A stretch of 27,034 nt of DNA from a virus: positions 1-27,034 of IMG/VR virus record IMGVR_UViG_3300036407_000018; one strand, 5' to 3'. Position numbers and translations under genes: made by a program. Position 1 is the first letter of the stretch; each line of letters begins with the position of its first letter. Of this stretch, positions 6,166-14,315 are shown piece after piece. Under the pieces are notes generated by a model. That model did no database searches. It had not been told where the DNA came from and worked only from the letters and a program-made list of their open reading frames with translations.

Positions 6166-7958
6166 GATTCGAACAGCTCCGGACTGGCTTTGAAAACGCC
6201 GCGGCCGCCGACGACCAGATCGCGCGATTTCAGGCGCGACATGAAGGTCGAGAACGAGCCGCCCTTTGTGGAAACGCCCGCGGCGGCGCCGATCTCCTCT
6301 GCGCTCATCTCGCGCGGATAGGCTTCGTAAAGGACGCGGAAAATATCGGCCGCTTTCGTCGCGCCGAGGTCGCGCATCCAAAAGTCGAACAGCTCGCGGC
6401 CGCTCGGCAAAGGCTCATACGAGCCGAGCGCCTCGAGCCCTGCCGGCGTGATGTGCATGGCCGTCGACGGCGTGCCGTCGATCCAGCCGGCGCCGCGGCC
6501 GCGGGAGATGAACGTCGAGAACGATCCGCCTTTCGTGGAGACGCGAGCTCGCGCGCCGATCTGCCGCGCATTGAGCCCGTTTGGCGATACCTGCGCGAGC
6601 GCGACCATGATGTCGCGCAGCTTGCCGGTAGGTCCGCCTTCGACCGGCGGCGCCGTCACTCGCGGAGCGCGTGGCGTAGAAGCGGGCGGCGCGACAGTGA
6701 ATGGCTCGTTGTGCCGGACCTCCACTTTCACGGGCACATCTGAATCGACGATCTGCTTCATCCGTTGAAGCAGTGCGCTCGCTTTTGTTTTCAGGTCCGC
6801 GAACTCGCGTGATCGTCCTTCGACAATCGTTTCGATCTTCTTCAGCGCGTTATCGACTGCGGCGCCGATCGCCTTCTTTACTTCCTCTGCCGGAACGCTC
6901 GCGTCGAAGTTCCGCGTCGTGATCTCGATGACGAATTTCATGGCTTCCTCCAATGCGCGCTTTGCTTTTGCGACTTCCTCAGCGCGGATGTTTTGCTGCG
7001 GATCGGCTTTCGGGACCGCCTTCTTGGCGAGCTCGCGCTTCAGCTCAGTGACTTGCTTCTGTAGATCGGCGATCGTGACGCGCTCCTGCTCTGCCTCCTG
7101 GGGAAGATCGGCGAGCTTCGCCAGGACCGACTTCACTTTCGATTTTGGCGCCGCAACTGGCGCCGGCGCCGCGCCCGCTTCCGGATGCGTGGTCATGACG
7201 TCGCCGACCTTGAACTTGATCACGTCGCGCGAGATCGCCGGACCGAACCCGTAGAACTCGCCCGGCTCCAGGTTGCGGAGTGAGAGCGTTTCTGCGCGCG
7301 AAGTGAAGCCGAGCTCCTCCGCCGCGCGCTTGCGGTCGAGGTCGATCGTGGCGCCGCCGATCAGTTTATTTTTCGCTTCCGCGGCTGCGTCTTTGTTCAG
7401 CTTCGAGATTCGCTGCGTGGCAAGGATGCCGCAGAAGCCGCGCTTGCGGCCTTTCGACATGAGGCCGATCACGGCATCCGCGACGGCATCGCCTTTCTGT
7501 TGCTTGCCGTGTTCCGGGCAATACTCGTGCGCCTCGTCGACGACAATCAGTGCGCGATGCCAGAGATGCTTCGGCGCGTTGACTAACGAGTTGAGGAAAC
7601 GGCGCACGAACTCGCGGCGATCGCGCGGGTGCAGCTCGTAAAGCGAAATGATCGCCGAGACGCCGAGCTCGAGCAGACGTGTGGCGAGCAGCTCGGCGCT
7701 GCGCAGTTCCGGAACGCAATCGCCATCCTCGTGACGAACGAGGATGTAGTCGCCTTTTTCGCGCAGCGTGTAGAACTCATCCTCCGGATCGATCACGATC
7801 TGCTGCACGTGACCGTGCGTTTGCTCGAGCAGCCGACGGAGCGCCCAGGACTTGCCGCTGCCGCTGCTCGCCTGCAGGAGGAGCCGCGAAACGATCAGCT
7901 TGCGCAGATCGATCGTGACGTCGCGCCCGGTGCTGTGAATGCCGAGCGATATCTTCAT
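6162..7958 (-). CDS. HerA/FtsK-type ATPase with coiled coil and duplicated winged helix
   Basis: The ATG at 7958 overlaps the preceding stop as ATGA, so I prefer it to the ATG at 7964. In the 598-residue product, Walker A is QASSGSGKS (29-37), followed by an IDPEDEF motif near 56-62 and Walker B ALIVVDEAHE (136-145). A sensor-like ILATQR at 178-183 completes a HerA (DUF87-like) hexameric DNA-pumping ATPase core, residues 1-255. Residues 280-405 are charged and helical, probably coiled coil. Residues 440-598 hold two winged-helix-like repeats sharing VSTKGGSFSTF (472-482 and 562-572). HerA ATPases translocate or load DNA. In a Mu-like early operon it could remodel the transpososome or serve replication, which is inference. 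Mu itself has no such protein. Confidence 0.85.
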   Translation of the reverse strand: MKISLGIHSTGRDVTIDLRKLIVSRLLLQASSGSGKSWALRRLLEQTHGHVQQIVIDPEDEFYTLREKGDYILVRHEDGDCVPELRSAELLATRLLELGVSAIISLYELHPRDRREFVRRFLNSLVNAPKHLWHRALIVVDEAHEYCPEHGKQQKGDAVADAVIGLMSKGRKRGFCGILATQRISKLNKDAAAEAKNKLIGGATIDLDRKRAAEELGFTSRAETLSLRNLEPGEFYGFGPAISRDVIKFKVGDVMTTHPEAGAAPAPVAAPKSKVKSVLAKLADLPQEAEQERVTIADLQKQVTELKRELAKKAVPKADPQQNIRAEEVAKAKRALEEAMKFVIEITTRNFDASVPAEEVKKAIGAAVDNALKKIETIVEGRSREFADLKTKASALLQRMKQIVDSDVPVKVEVRHNEPFTVAPPASTPRAPRVTAPPVEGGPTGKLRDIMVALAQVSPNGLNARQIGARARVSTKGGSFSTFISRGRGAGWIDGTPSTAMHITPAGLEALGSYEPLPSGRELFDFWMRDLGATKAADIFRVLYEAYPREMSAEEIGAAAGVSTKGGSFSTFMSRLKSRDLVVGGRGVFKASPELFES

Positions 7959-8152
7959 CGGCATACCCCTTCGTGTAGCGTCACACGAACGACGCGGGAC
8001 GCTTTAAGGTTGCGATCCTTTAGGGCGCCCTCCGCATTACGCCGGTCGGTAAACAGCCAAGGCGTTCCGATCCGTCCTGGATCGTGCATGAAGTACGGGG
8101 CGTGACGCCGCGGGTCGCCGATCCTGATCGCGTAGTATTTCTCGCGTGTCAC
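7955..8152 (-). CDS. Small hypothetical protein (65 aa), GTG start
   Basis: The GTG at 8152 overlaps the preceding TGA as GTGA, and the end overlaps the ATPase start by 4 nt. The open frame extends upstream but only as a shadow of the Cys-rich gene. The product begins with Tyr-rich beta sequence (TREKYYAIRIGDPRRHAPYF) and contains TPWLFTDRRNAEGAL, reminiscent of small phage proteins that process short host-like motifs. No family recognised. Confidence 0.6.
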   Translation of the reverse strand: MTREKYYAIRIGDPRRHAPYFMHDPGRIGTPWLFTDRRNAEGALKDRNLKASRVVRVTLHEGVCR

Positions 8153-8532
8153 GCGGCCGCCTCGCTTTCCAGCGCCAGCTCGAGCGATGCGCGCACACAC
8201 GCGCTGCAGAGCGTGTGCTGTTCGTTAACCCAGTGACACGGCGCGCCTGTCTTCGCGATGCACTGGCCGCAGTTGTCGTCTGTGCAGCCGCAGACCTGGC
8301 AGCGGCCGCGAGGATCGAGCAGCGCAAGCGCGTATCGCTGCGGCGCATCGGCGCGCGGATGGAAACCGCGCTTCGCGCCAAGCTTCAGGTAAGCCAGGCA
8401 ACGCTCGACATTGACCTCCGGACCGCCGGTAACGAGTCCGTATTTTTGCGCGGCATCGAGCGCGATCGCGCCCTCGCATTCGTCGACGAGGCTCTGCCAT
8501 TCCTCGTCTGTCGCTGGCAGCTCGAGATCCAT
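8149..8532 (-). CDS. Cys-rich zinc-binding phage protein
   Basis: I chose the ATG at 8532 (MDLELPATDEEWQSL), 4 nt after the Gam gene; the frame upstream shadows gam. The product has 127 residues. Its C-terminal third carries C78, C81, C83, C88, C91, C99, C109 and C112 in the order CQVCGCTDDNCGQC, then PCHWV and LCSAC. This pattern occurs in small proteins of Mu-like phages and would bind two zinc ions. The N-terminal half is an acidic helical domain. It is probably a DNA- or protein-binding accessory next to Gam. Confidence 0.72.
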   Translation of the reverse strand: MDLELPATDEEWQSLVDECEGAIALDAAQKYGLVTGGPEVNVERCLAYLKLGAKRGFHPRADAPQRYALALLDPRGRCQVCGCTDDNCGQCIAKTGAPCHWVNEQHTLCSACVRASLELALESEAAA

Positions 8533-8536
8533 TGCG

Positions 8537-9112
8537 TCAGGCGATCCGGCGGATCTCCTCCACGGCGGCGCGCGACCGCGCGATCGCTTCGCTGCTCGGC
8601 TCGATGAAAAAGAACTCTTCCTGGTCGAACCGCAGGCCGACCGCGGCGAGGTTCTCTTCCGGGATCTGCGCGCGATCGCGCAGCAGCGCCTCTTTATCGA
8701 GCGATGGCTTCCACTCGACATACGCCGGGCCCCACTCGGTTTCGTCCAGACGCCGCGCGATCGCTTCGAAGGTGTCGGCTTTCAGTCGTTTGCCGACGCT
8801 GGGCGGATTGGTGCGGAAGCCGATTCGCGCGTTCGCAAAATCCTTCGACTTCTTTTCGCCTGGGAAAAGCTCCGCGCGATGATTGACCGCGTAGAGCTGC
8901 ACGCTCGACTCGAGCACGGCGAGCTCCTCGCGCTGTTCCTGGACCGCGCTATCGAAAGCGCTGTTCAGTTGCGCGACTTCCTTCTCGTGCGCCGCGGTCG
9001 CTTCCGCGATCTGCAGCTTCAGTTCGACGAATCGATTGAGCGTGCCGAGCATCGCGTCCTCCGATGTGAGGACCAGCGCGGCGACGGTGATTTTCTTCTT
9101 CCTGTTAGGCAT
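8537..9112 (-). CDS. gam: Mu Gam-like host-nuclease inhibitor
   Basis: Gam binds double-stranded DNA ends and protects linear phage DNA from exonucleases such as RecBCD. The ATG at 9112 has a good ribosome binding site (GGAGG) and overlaps the preceding TAA by 1 nt. The 191-residue product (Mu Gam is 174) has the family layout: a long N-terminal coiled-coil hairpin (about 15-80, FVELKLQIAEATAAHEKEVA), then a short stretch with AVNHRAELFPGEKKSKDF and GFRTNPPSVGKRLK, and a C-terminal alpha/beta part. Position after the transposition genes matches Mu. The open frame upstream of 9112 is a shadow. Confidence 0.88.
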   Translation of the reverse strand: MPNRKKKITVAALVLTSEDAMLGTLNRFVELKLQIAEATAAHEKEVAQLNSAFDSAVQEQREELAVLESSVQLYAVNHRAELFPGEKKSKDFANARIGFRTNPPSVGKRLKADTFEAIARRLDETEWGPAYVEWKPSLDKEALLRDRAQIPEENLAAVGLRFDQEEFFFIEPSSEAIARSRAAVEEIRRIA

Positions 9113-9444
9113 TATTTCCTCCCTGTTCGTTTCGATGATCCCGCGGCTCGTTTGTTGTCGCGGATGAACTCCTCGAGCGCGGCGGAAGCGCGCAGCCAGA
9201 TCATGCGGCGGCCGGTACCGCCGTAACGCGCTTCGAAGTCCTTCGGGCAATCCGCGTTCCGCAACGTGCGCGGCAGACTTGTGATGTGAATGCCCATACG
9301 CGCCGCGAACTCAGATGGCGTCTCCTTCTCGTGCAGTTCCCGCTTGCGCACGTCGAAGCCCTCGTCGCTCAGAAACGCCGTCATAAAGGCGATTACCCCA
9401 GCGGTGTCGCCACTTTCGAAAGTGATGCGGATCGGCTTGCTCAT
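9112..9444 (-). CDS. Small putative DNA-binding protein (110 aa)
   Basis: The ATG at 9444 overlaps the preceding stop as ATGA. The first 35 residues form a beta-rich segment (KPIRITFESGDTAGVIAFMT). Residues 42-75 (TPSEFAARMGIHITSLPRTL) have a helix-turn-helix pattern, followed by RMIWLRASAALEEFIRDNK, as in excisionase-like proteins. The tail is basic. It lies directly upstream of gam. A role as small regulator or DNA-bending factor is inference. Confidence 0.66.
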   Translation of the reverse strand: MSKPIRITFESGDTAGVIAFMTAFLSDEGFDVRKRELHEKETPSEFAARMGIHITSLPRTLRNADCPKDFEARYGGTGRRMIWLRASAALEEFIRDNKRAAGSSKRTGRK

Positions 9445-9752
9445 ACGGTGCGACCTTTCGGTGGAACCGGCGGCACGCCGGCATCCGTGATGATGATTTG
9501 CGGCGCAGCGCCTGCCGCGGATTTCATGTGCGGCAGGTCGGCGATGAGGCGCTCGCGCTGTTCAACGATCAGATTCGCGATCCGATAAGCGGCGCGCATT
9601 GCCGGCGTCGTTTCCTTCCGGCTCTTGATCGACGGTTCGAAACTAAGATCCGCGGTGAAGCTGTCATCCGCGTGATCCTTTAGGACGATGATCGCGCGCT
9701 GGAGCGTCTTCGCTTTCGTGCGCGGCGTTCCTTTGTCTGCGATCGCCGGCAT
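9441..9752 (-). CDS. Hypothetical protein (103 aa)
   Basis: I chose the ATG at 9752 (MPAIADKGTPRTKAKTLQRA), which overlaps the preceding TGA by 1 nt. The product is mixed alpha/beta with a helical central part (AMRAAYRIANLIVEQRERLI) and a Pro-rich tail. No family recognised. It is fully embedded in the coupled early operon between the AP2-like gene and gam. Confidence 0.62.
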   Translation of the reverse strand: MPAIADKGTPRTKAKTLQRAIIVLKDHADDSFTADLSFEPSIKSRKETTPAMRAAYRIANLIVEQRERLIADLPHMKSAAGAAPQIIITDAGVPPVPPKGRTV

Positions 9753-10090
9753 CACCTGTCCTCCTGTTCGGTGCCCGCGATGACAACGCCGACTCGCGCG
9801 GCGCACTCTTCGCCCTTCGCGACGGCCGCTTTCATGTCGTCAAACGCGGCCTGGCGCGTGACGAGCTCAGTGCGACAGAAGAGCAGGACTTTCAGCTCCT
9901 CGGTCACTGCCAGGCCGCCGCGAATCGCAGCTTCCGATGTTCGCGCGTCCGGCTTCAGGTCCTTCTGCACGCGCTCGCGCATCGCGATGATCTCGCGCAG
10001 CGCACGCTCATCGATAGACTTCAGTGCGTTCGCGATACTGCCGCACGCCTGTATCAGCAGGCTCATTCGGATCATTTCATCCGCGTTCAT
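9752..10090 (-). CDS. Hypothetical helical protein (112 aa)
   Basis: The ATG at 10090 overlaps the AP2-like gene's stop as ATGA, and the frame upstream is a shadow. The product is mainly helical (ADEMIRMSLLIQACGSIANA, ELKVLLFCRTELVTRQAAFD) with no signal peptide. No family recognised. Confidence 0.62.
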   Translation of the reverse strand: MNADEMIRMSLLIQACGSIANALKSIDERALREIIAMRERVQKDLKPDARTSEAAIRGGLAVTEELKVLLFCRTELVTRQAAFDDMKAAVAKGEECAARVGVVIAGTEQEDR

Positions 10091-10395
10091 GCGGCCCTCC
10101 GGAGCGTGCGCTCGTATTCGGCGCGGTAGCGCAGCGCGCGGCGCCACGCTTCCTCTTTGCCTAACGAATCGATGTTAAACTTGCGGTTCGTTCCGCCGGC
10201 ATGCGCGGCGAAGAAACGATGCCCACCGGTCCGGACGATCGAGATTCCGACACAGCCGGTGCGATTGCGGCGATCGCGACTGCAGAGTGTGCCGGCACGT
10301 TTACCGCGACCAGTGCGCACCTTGCGCACCTTCACGCGCTTGCCTTCGACATAACGACGATACCAGGCGGGGCAGAGCGGATCGTTGATGCTCAT
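10087..10395 (-). CDS. AP2-like DNA-binding domain protein
   Basis: The 102-residue product starts at the ATG at 10395, overlapping the MuB-like stop by 4 nt. After a basic N-terminus, residues 44-98 read as an AP2/ERF-like fold: a three-stranded sheet (TGCVGISIVRTGGHRFFAAH, then RKFNIDSLG) followed by a helix with KEEAWRRALRYRAEYE. Phage and mobile-element AP2 domains are often fused to homing nucleases; here the domain stands alone with no HNH motif. It may act as a DNA-binding accessory to the transposition proteins. Good assignment at the fold level, weak for function. Confidence 0.7.
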   Translation of the reverse strand: MSINDPLCPAWYRRYVEGKRVKVRKVRTGRGKRAGTLCSRDRRNRTGCVGISIVRTGGHRFFAAHAGGTNRKFNIDSLGKEEAWRRALRYRAEYERTLRRAA

Positions 10396-11378
10396 CGGCT
10401 CGCCGCCTCCTCGGTTACCGCGCTGGTAAAGAGCTCGATGGTGACCTCGTCTTTACCGGCCTTCTCGTTCGCGCGTTTGCACGCTTCGCGAATGAAGGCG
10501 TACATCCCGGTGCTGCCGTTCGCCTCTTTCATCGCGACCGCGACGGCTTGCTTGATGTCGCCGTTCGCCCAGTTCGTGATCCGGCGCTCGATCAGCTTTT
10601 TGACATCGCTCTCGCGAACGTCTCTGCCGAGATAGATCTTTTCCGCGAGCCGATTGCCAGTGAGTTGCTTGGCCTCTTCGTAGGCGCGCGTCTCCAGTTT
10701 CTTCCAGAGCGTGTCGATCGCGATCAGGATGAACTCCGCGGGCGTCTGGTTGATCAGCGTTTTGATCAAGTTCAGGCAACGCGGCCCGAGGTGGTGCGCT
10801 TCCTCGACGCAGATGCAGCGGCGATATTTCTTCAGCCGCTTAAGCGTTTCATCGAGACGCTCGATAAAGGGCACGTCGTCCTTGCCGAGCGCGGAGAGAA
10901 GCGCCGCGAGCATCGCCTGTGGCGAATCATTCCAAACAACCGACGCCTCGATTGTCGCCAGCCGTTGCCCATATTTTTCGAGCAACAACTTGCGCGCGCT
11001 CGTCTTGCCGCTGCCGCTCGGTCCCAGGAGAAAGATCGCGCGCGCCTGGCCGCGATCGCGCGTCGTCTCGAAAAACGCGCGCTTCAGCTGAATAACTGGA
11101 TACAGATCGTCGTACAGCTCCTCCTCCTCGCCGTCGTCGCCGGCCATCGATTCGATGAAGGCGACCGCGCTCCGGTAGTTGTTGAGCTGGTTTTCGAGAT
11201 CCAGCTCTTTCAGATCGCCCGCGAGAATGCGGCGATAGGTCTTAGTCGATCCAATGCTCGGGACCTGCTTCGCGAGTGCCGAGTCGGAGAGCTTCTTTGC
11301 GATCTGAAATTCCTGCACCTTCTGGGCGAGGTCCTGCAGCTCCTGGACCTCTAACGTGCCGAAGAGTTCAGGCGCCAT
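10392..11378 (-). CDS. MuB-like AAA ATPase, transposition target-DNA activator
   Basis: MuB-type ATPases coat target DNA, choose the target site and activate MuA. I chose the ATG at 11378 (MAPELFGTLEVQELQDLAQK), which has GGAGG upstream, over earlier starts. In the 328-residue product an N-terminal helix-turn-helix at about 30-65 (SDSALAKQVPSIGSTKTYRR) is followed by Walker A GPSGSGKT (119-126) and Walker B CICVEEAHH (188-196), where the usual Asp is Glu. The C-terminal part is the helical lid and DNA-binding region. It follows the transposase with one small gene between, as in Mu apart from that insertion, and overlaps it by 11 nt. Confidence 0.87.
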   Translation of the reverse strand: MAPELFGTLEVQELQDLAQKVQEFQIAKKLSDSALAKQVPSIGSTKTYRRILAGDLKELDLENQLNNYRSAVAFIESMAGDDGEEEELYDDLYPVIQLKRAFFETTRDRGQARAIFLLGPSGSGKTSARKLLLEKYGQRLATIEASVVWNDSPQAMLAALLSALGKDDVPFIERLDETLKRLKKYRRCICVEEAHHLGPRCLNLIKTLINQTPAEFILIAIDTLWKKLETRAYEEAKQLTGNRLAEKIYLGRDVRESDVKKLIERRITNWANGDIKQAVAVAMKEANGSTGMYAFIREACKRANEKAGKDEVTIELFTSAVTEEAASR

Positions 11379-11715
11379 GGGTGACTGCCTCCTTTCCTTC
11401 GACTTTTGCGATCGCGGCAAGGGCTGCGCGGCCGCCATCGCACTCGTCCCATGCACCCTGTGAGCACGAGGCGCACAGCCGCATGTGTAACAGCGATTCG
11501 TACAGCTCTGGAGACGCGCCGATCAATCGCGCGTTGGCCGCCTGATAGGGCGAGCGGCCGTCTTTACCTTTCCTGCCGCCGCTCGGCTCTGCCACGACGG
11601 CGATTGGAGTGTAAGGCTCTGCGCCGCTTTTAATCTGCCAGCCCGGCAGCGCGACGCACGGCGATGTGTCGTAGCCGACGATCCACGGCGGCGGGGTGTG
11701 TTCTGCATTATCCAT
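11368..11715 (-). CDS. Small hypothetical protein between MuA- and MuB-like genes
   Basis: The ATG at 11715 has AAGGA a few nt upstream, and the stop lies 11 nt inside the MuB-like gene. The open frame upstream is a shadow of the transposase. The product has 115 residues: an N-terminal beta-rich part (EHTPPPWIVGYDTSPCVALP) and a helical C-terminal part with CASCSQGAWDEC, possibly binding a metal. The repeated aromatic and Gly pattern recalls small phage proteins of the DUF551 type, but I do not claim that. In Mu there is no gene here. Confidence 0.65.
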   Translation of the reverse strand: MDNAEHTPPPWIVGYDTSPCVALPGWQIKSGAEPYTPIAVVAEPSGGRKGKDGRSPYQAANARLIGASPELYESLLHMRLCASCSQGAWDECDGGRAALAAIAKVEGKEAVTHGA

Positions 11716-11746
11716 GTTCCTTTGATCCTGTTTTTCCTGTTGCTGC

Positions 11747-13939
11747 CTACGTGACGAGGATGTCGCCGCGCTCGATCGCGTCGCGCTCGAGGCGTTGAAT
11801 CCGAGCGAGCTCGGCCTCCTCATCGAAAGGGGTTGCCGCCGCCGCTGGTGATTCATGACCGAAGCCCCGCGCAAGCACTGGCGCGGGCGAAGGCGACGCG
11901 GGACATCCCCGCGAACCACGCCCAGCCGACGACGGCAAATTTTCTGTGCGCGCGCTATTCCCGTAGCCGTCGCGCGCGGTGCTGATTCTTCTGCCGGTGC
12001 GACCTGCGCCGACAATTGCGCGGAACTCGCTGCGCACCGCGGCGTTCGCGTTTTTGCGCCGGACGAACTCGTATTCTTCCGGCCGAAGATTGAGCTGCGG
12101 CGCATCCTCCGCGAGCGGCGCCACGAACATGCCCTCTCCGAATTTCAGCCCTTCGCGATTGCGCGCGCCACGCTCCGCATTGAAGACGTGGCAGCCATCC
12201 TCCGGACGTCCAGGATGGAACGCGATCAGGACCGAGTACCCGTGCTCGAGATAGAGATCGGAGACGCCGTTGACGCGGAAACGGAACGGGAACGGATAAT
12301 GGTCGATCGACTTCTCGATCGCACCGCCGCGGACCGTGGCAGAGTCTTTAATCGGCAGGAACCGCCAGAGCTCGTCGACCGGGCATTCGCGTTTTGTGGC
12401 GCCGGCAAACAAGTCGTTAGGCACGACCGGCTGCTTGCCGAAAGCGCGCCGGACTTTCGGTCGCGCATTGAACCGCTGCATCGCCGCCTGGATGCCATCG
12501 GCGGCCGCGGCGATATCCCAGAAGTGCATTGCGGCGCGCGCCCGTTTCTCGACGCTCGCCTTCGCATCGGTCGCATCGCGCAGCAGCCGCGTGGCGTGTT
12601 CGAACTCGCCGCGGCGCCGGCCGATGCAAGCACCGTCGCGTTCCGGATGGTGGTCCATCAACGACTGCAGGAGATCGAAGCTCGATTCGATCGTGCCTTT
12701 CGCGCCCGAGGTGAAGACGTGCTGGACGCGAAAGAGTGCGTCGAGCCCGCCCCAGCGTTTCTTCTCATCCCAATCCGGCGGGCGGATCTGCGGCTTTAGC
12801 CTGATGCCGTCGATGACCTGGTTCTCCCAGGCGCCGCGCTCAAACCGCCAGATCTGCGGCAGCCCATGCGCCAGGACGATGTCGCGCAGATGGTCCGCGA
12901 TATCTTCCAGCCGGTAGGCGTCGCGATCGCGACCGATCGGCGAGACGCCCAGGAAGGCGTTCGAATAGACGTCGACGGTCGCGAGGTTTTGCCGCCCCAC
13001 ATCGAGATTGCCCGTCTGCGGATCCACGTAGCGATGCGGCTTGTTCGACGACATGTCGTCGCTCTCGCGCAGCGTGTTCGGGCCCATCGGGATCTCGACG
13101 CCGTTCTCCGGATCAAGCAGCCACATGCCGCGGCGCTCGATGATCTCGAACTGGCGCGCGTGCTTCTTGCCGCGGAACGCGGCGCGCATTTCATCACTCA
13201 CGTAGCCGGCGCGTTGGAGCGACATCGGCCAGCTCGGCAGCCGGCGCTCGCGGGCCGCGCGTTCCAGTTCCGCCACGATCAGCTCGCGGGTCTCCGGCCG
13301 GCACTCCGGTTCGCTGATAAAATCTTCGATCGCCAGTGGCAGCGAATCCTTGCGCAGCCGGCAATGGCGGAGCGCGTTCTGTTCGTCCTCATCGAGCTCG
13401 AACTTCGCTTTCGCGCCGCACTTCGCGGCCTGCTGTGGAATCAATCCATCGCGCCCTTTCTCCTCGTACGCACGGCGCCACCGCGAAAGCACCGCGGCCG
13501 ATTCGCCGAGAATCTTCGCCGCATGATTTTGTGAGAGTGGATTAACCTCGCGGTTAATCAGCGTCAGTAACTGCAGCACGATTCCCTCGCGCCGGTTCCG
13601 CTCCGTCGCCTGAAACTCGGAGAGTGGAGATTGCCTCTCACGACGGTCGCCACGGCCCACAACGGCGGAATCCGGAACATCGTCGTGTTGCTTCGCGGCC
13701 TTTACGCGAGGCGCTCCCTGCTGCGCGATCTTTTCGAACGCGCGCATGAGCTTGAGAAATTCCTCTTCCGCCAGCTCCTCGATTTTCTTCACCCGGCCGA
13801 GCACACGCGTTGTGATGGCGAATCGATTTGCACCGGGCTGCGCTTCCTCGGCTGCCTTCCATAAGCGCCAGTAGATCGCGTTGCGCTGCGCAGCCGACAT
13901 CGGCTCCGGCGCGGGCGTATCGAGGACGAACTCTTTCAT
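11747..13939 (-). CDS. MuA-type DDE transposase
   Basis: The 730-residue protein starts at the ATG at 13939, overlapping the preceding stop by 4 nt; MuA has 663. It catalyses strand cleavage and transfer during replicative transposition. Residues 115-180 (SQNHAAKILGESAAVLSRWR) are a helix-turn-helix of the end-binding type. The core is at about 285-460. My reading of the acids is D294 (in ESDDMSSNK), E367 (in RFERGAWENQ) and E418 (in KGTIESSFD). The spacings of 73 and 51 residues compare with 67 and 56 in MuA, but the middle acid appears to be Glu rather than Asp. A beta-barrel region follows near 500-600, and the last 100 residues are Pro- and Ala-rich with a charged helix at the end, the place of the MuB-interacting domain. 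Identity is firm; the Glu needs an alignment. Confidence 0.92.
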   Translation of the reverse strand: MKEFVLDTPAPEPMSAAQRNAIYWRLWKAAEEAQPGANRFAITTRVLGRVKKIEELAEEEFLKLMRAFEKIAQQGAPRVKAAKQHDDVPDSAVVGRGDRRERQSPLSEFQATERNRREGIVLQLLTLINREVNPLSQNHAAKILGESAAVLSRWRRAYEEKGRDGLIPQQAAKCGAKAKFELDEDEQNALRHCRLRKDSLPLAIEDFISEPECRPETRELIVAELERAARERRLPSWPMSLQRAGYVSDEMRAAFRGKKHARQFEIIERRGMWLLDPENGVEIPMGPNTLRESDDMSSNKPHRYVDPQTGNLDVGRQNLATVDVYSNAFLGVSPIGRDRDAYRLEDIADHLRDIVLAHGLPQIWRFERGAWENQVIDGIRLKPQIRPPDWDEKKRWGGLDALFRVQHVFTSGAKGTIESSFDLLQSLMDHHPERDGACIGRRRGEFEHATRLLRDATDAKASVEKRARAAMHFWDIAAAADGIQAAMQRFNARPKVRRAFGKQPVVPNDLFAGATKRECPVDELWRFLPIKDSATVRGGAIEKSIDHYPFPFRFRVNGVSDLYLEHGYSVLIAFHPGRPEDGCHVFNAERGARNREGLKFGEGMFVAPLAEDAPQLNLRPEEYEFVRRKNANAAVRSEFRAIVGAGRTGRRISTARDGYGNSARTENLPSSAGRGSRGCPASPSPAPVLARGFGHESPAAAATPFDEEAELARIQRLERDAIERGDILVT

Positions 13940-14169
13940 GAGCGCGTGACCTCCGGTGGCGCCGCCTCGATCGCTTCGCGAAGGAGCTGGATCTGGAACG
14001 CGAGATCGGCGCGGCGTTGAATTGACGTCTCTGGCGTCTGACAGAACTCGCGCTCGAGCGCGGCGCGCGCACCATTGAGAAAGACGTAGTGAACCGGCGT
14101 GAGCTGGCGTCCAAACGCCATCGCCTCTTCCGTCGAGCGCAGCTCGGGCAACGTCAGCTCGTCGCTCAC
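13936..14169 (-). CDS. Small hypothetical protein (77 aa), GTG start
   Basis: The GTG at 14169 overlaps the preceding TGA as GTGA, and the end overlaps the transposase start by 4 nt. The mostly helical product (SDELTLPELRSTEEAMAFGR, RADLAFQIQLLREAIEAAPP) has no recognised motif. The tight coupling to the transposase suggests co-regulated expression. Confidence 0.58.
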   Translation of the reverse strand: MSDELTLPELRSTEEAMAFGRQLTPVHYVFLNGARAALEREFCQTPETSIQRRADLAFQIQLLREAIEAAPPEVTRS

Positions 14170-14315
14170 GAGAGCCCTCCGCAGATGGCGATCACGACCA
14201 GCAGGAGGACCAGCTCGCAATCAATGATCGCGTTGAGCAGCTCGCGCGCGACGAAGTCGAGCACGGCGAGAATGCCGAACGCAACGATCAGCACTGGAAT
14301 GATCCACGCGATCAT
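14166..14315 (-). CDS. Small single-pass or hairpin membrane protein (49 aa)
   Basis: The ATG at 14315 overlaps the ParB-like stop as ATGA, and GGAG (14323-14320) lies 4 nt upstream. The product is almost entirely hydrophobic: MIAWIIPVLIVAFGILAVLD and then CELVLLLVVIAICGGL, two possible transmembrane helices separated by a short charged link (FVARELLNAIID). It is unusual to find it directly upstream of a transposase. It could be a superinfection-exclusion protein, a toxin-like peptide or a holin-like factor, but the sequence does not decide. Confidence 0.6.
   Translation of the reverse strand: MIAWIIPVLIVAFGILAVLDFVARELLNAIIDCELVLLLVVIAICGGLS

Noticed and set aside
10548-11354. Plus-strand ORF of 268 codons
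   Set aside because: It lies antisense to the MuB-like gene, whose Walker motifs are clear, and has no family features.
11855-12799. Long plus-strand ORF of 314 codons
   Set aside because: It is a shadow on the reverse strand of the transposase gene, with Arg-rich composition and no domain; long antisense frames are expected in GC-rich DNA.
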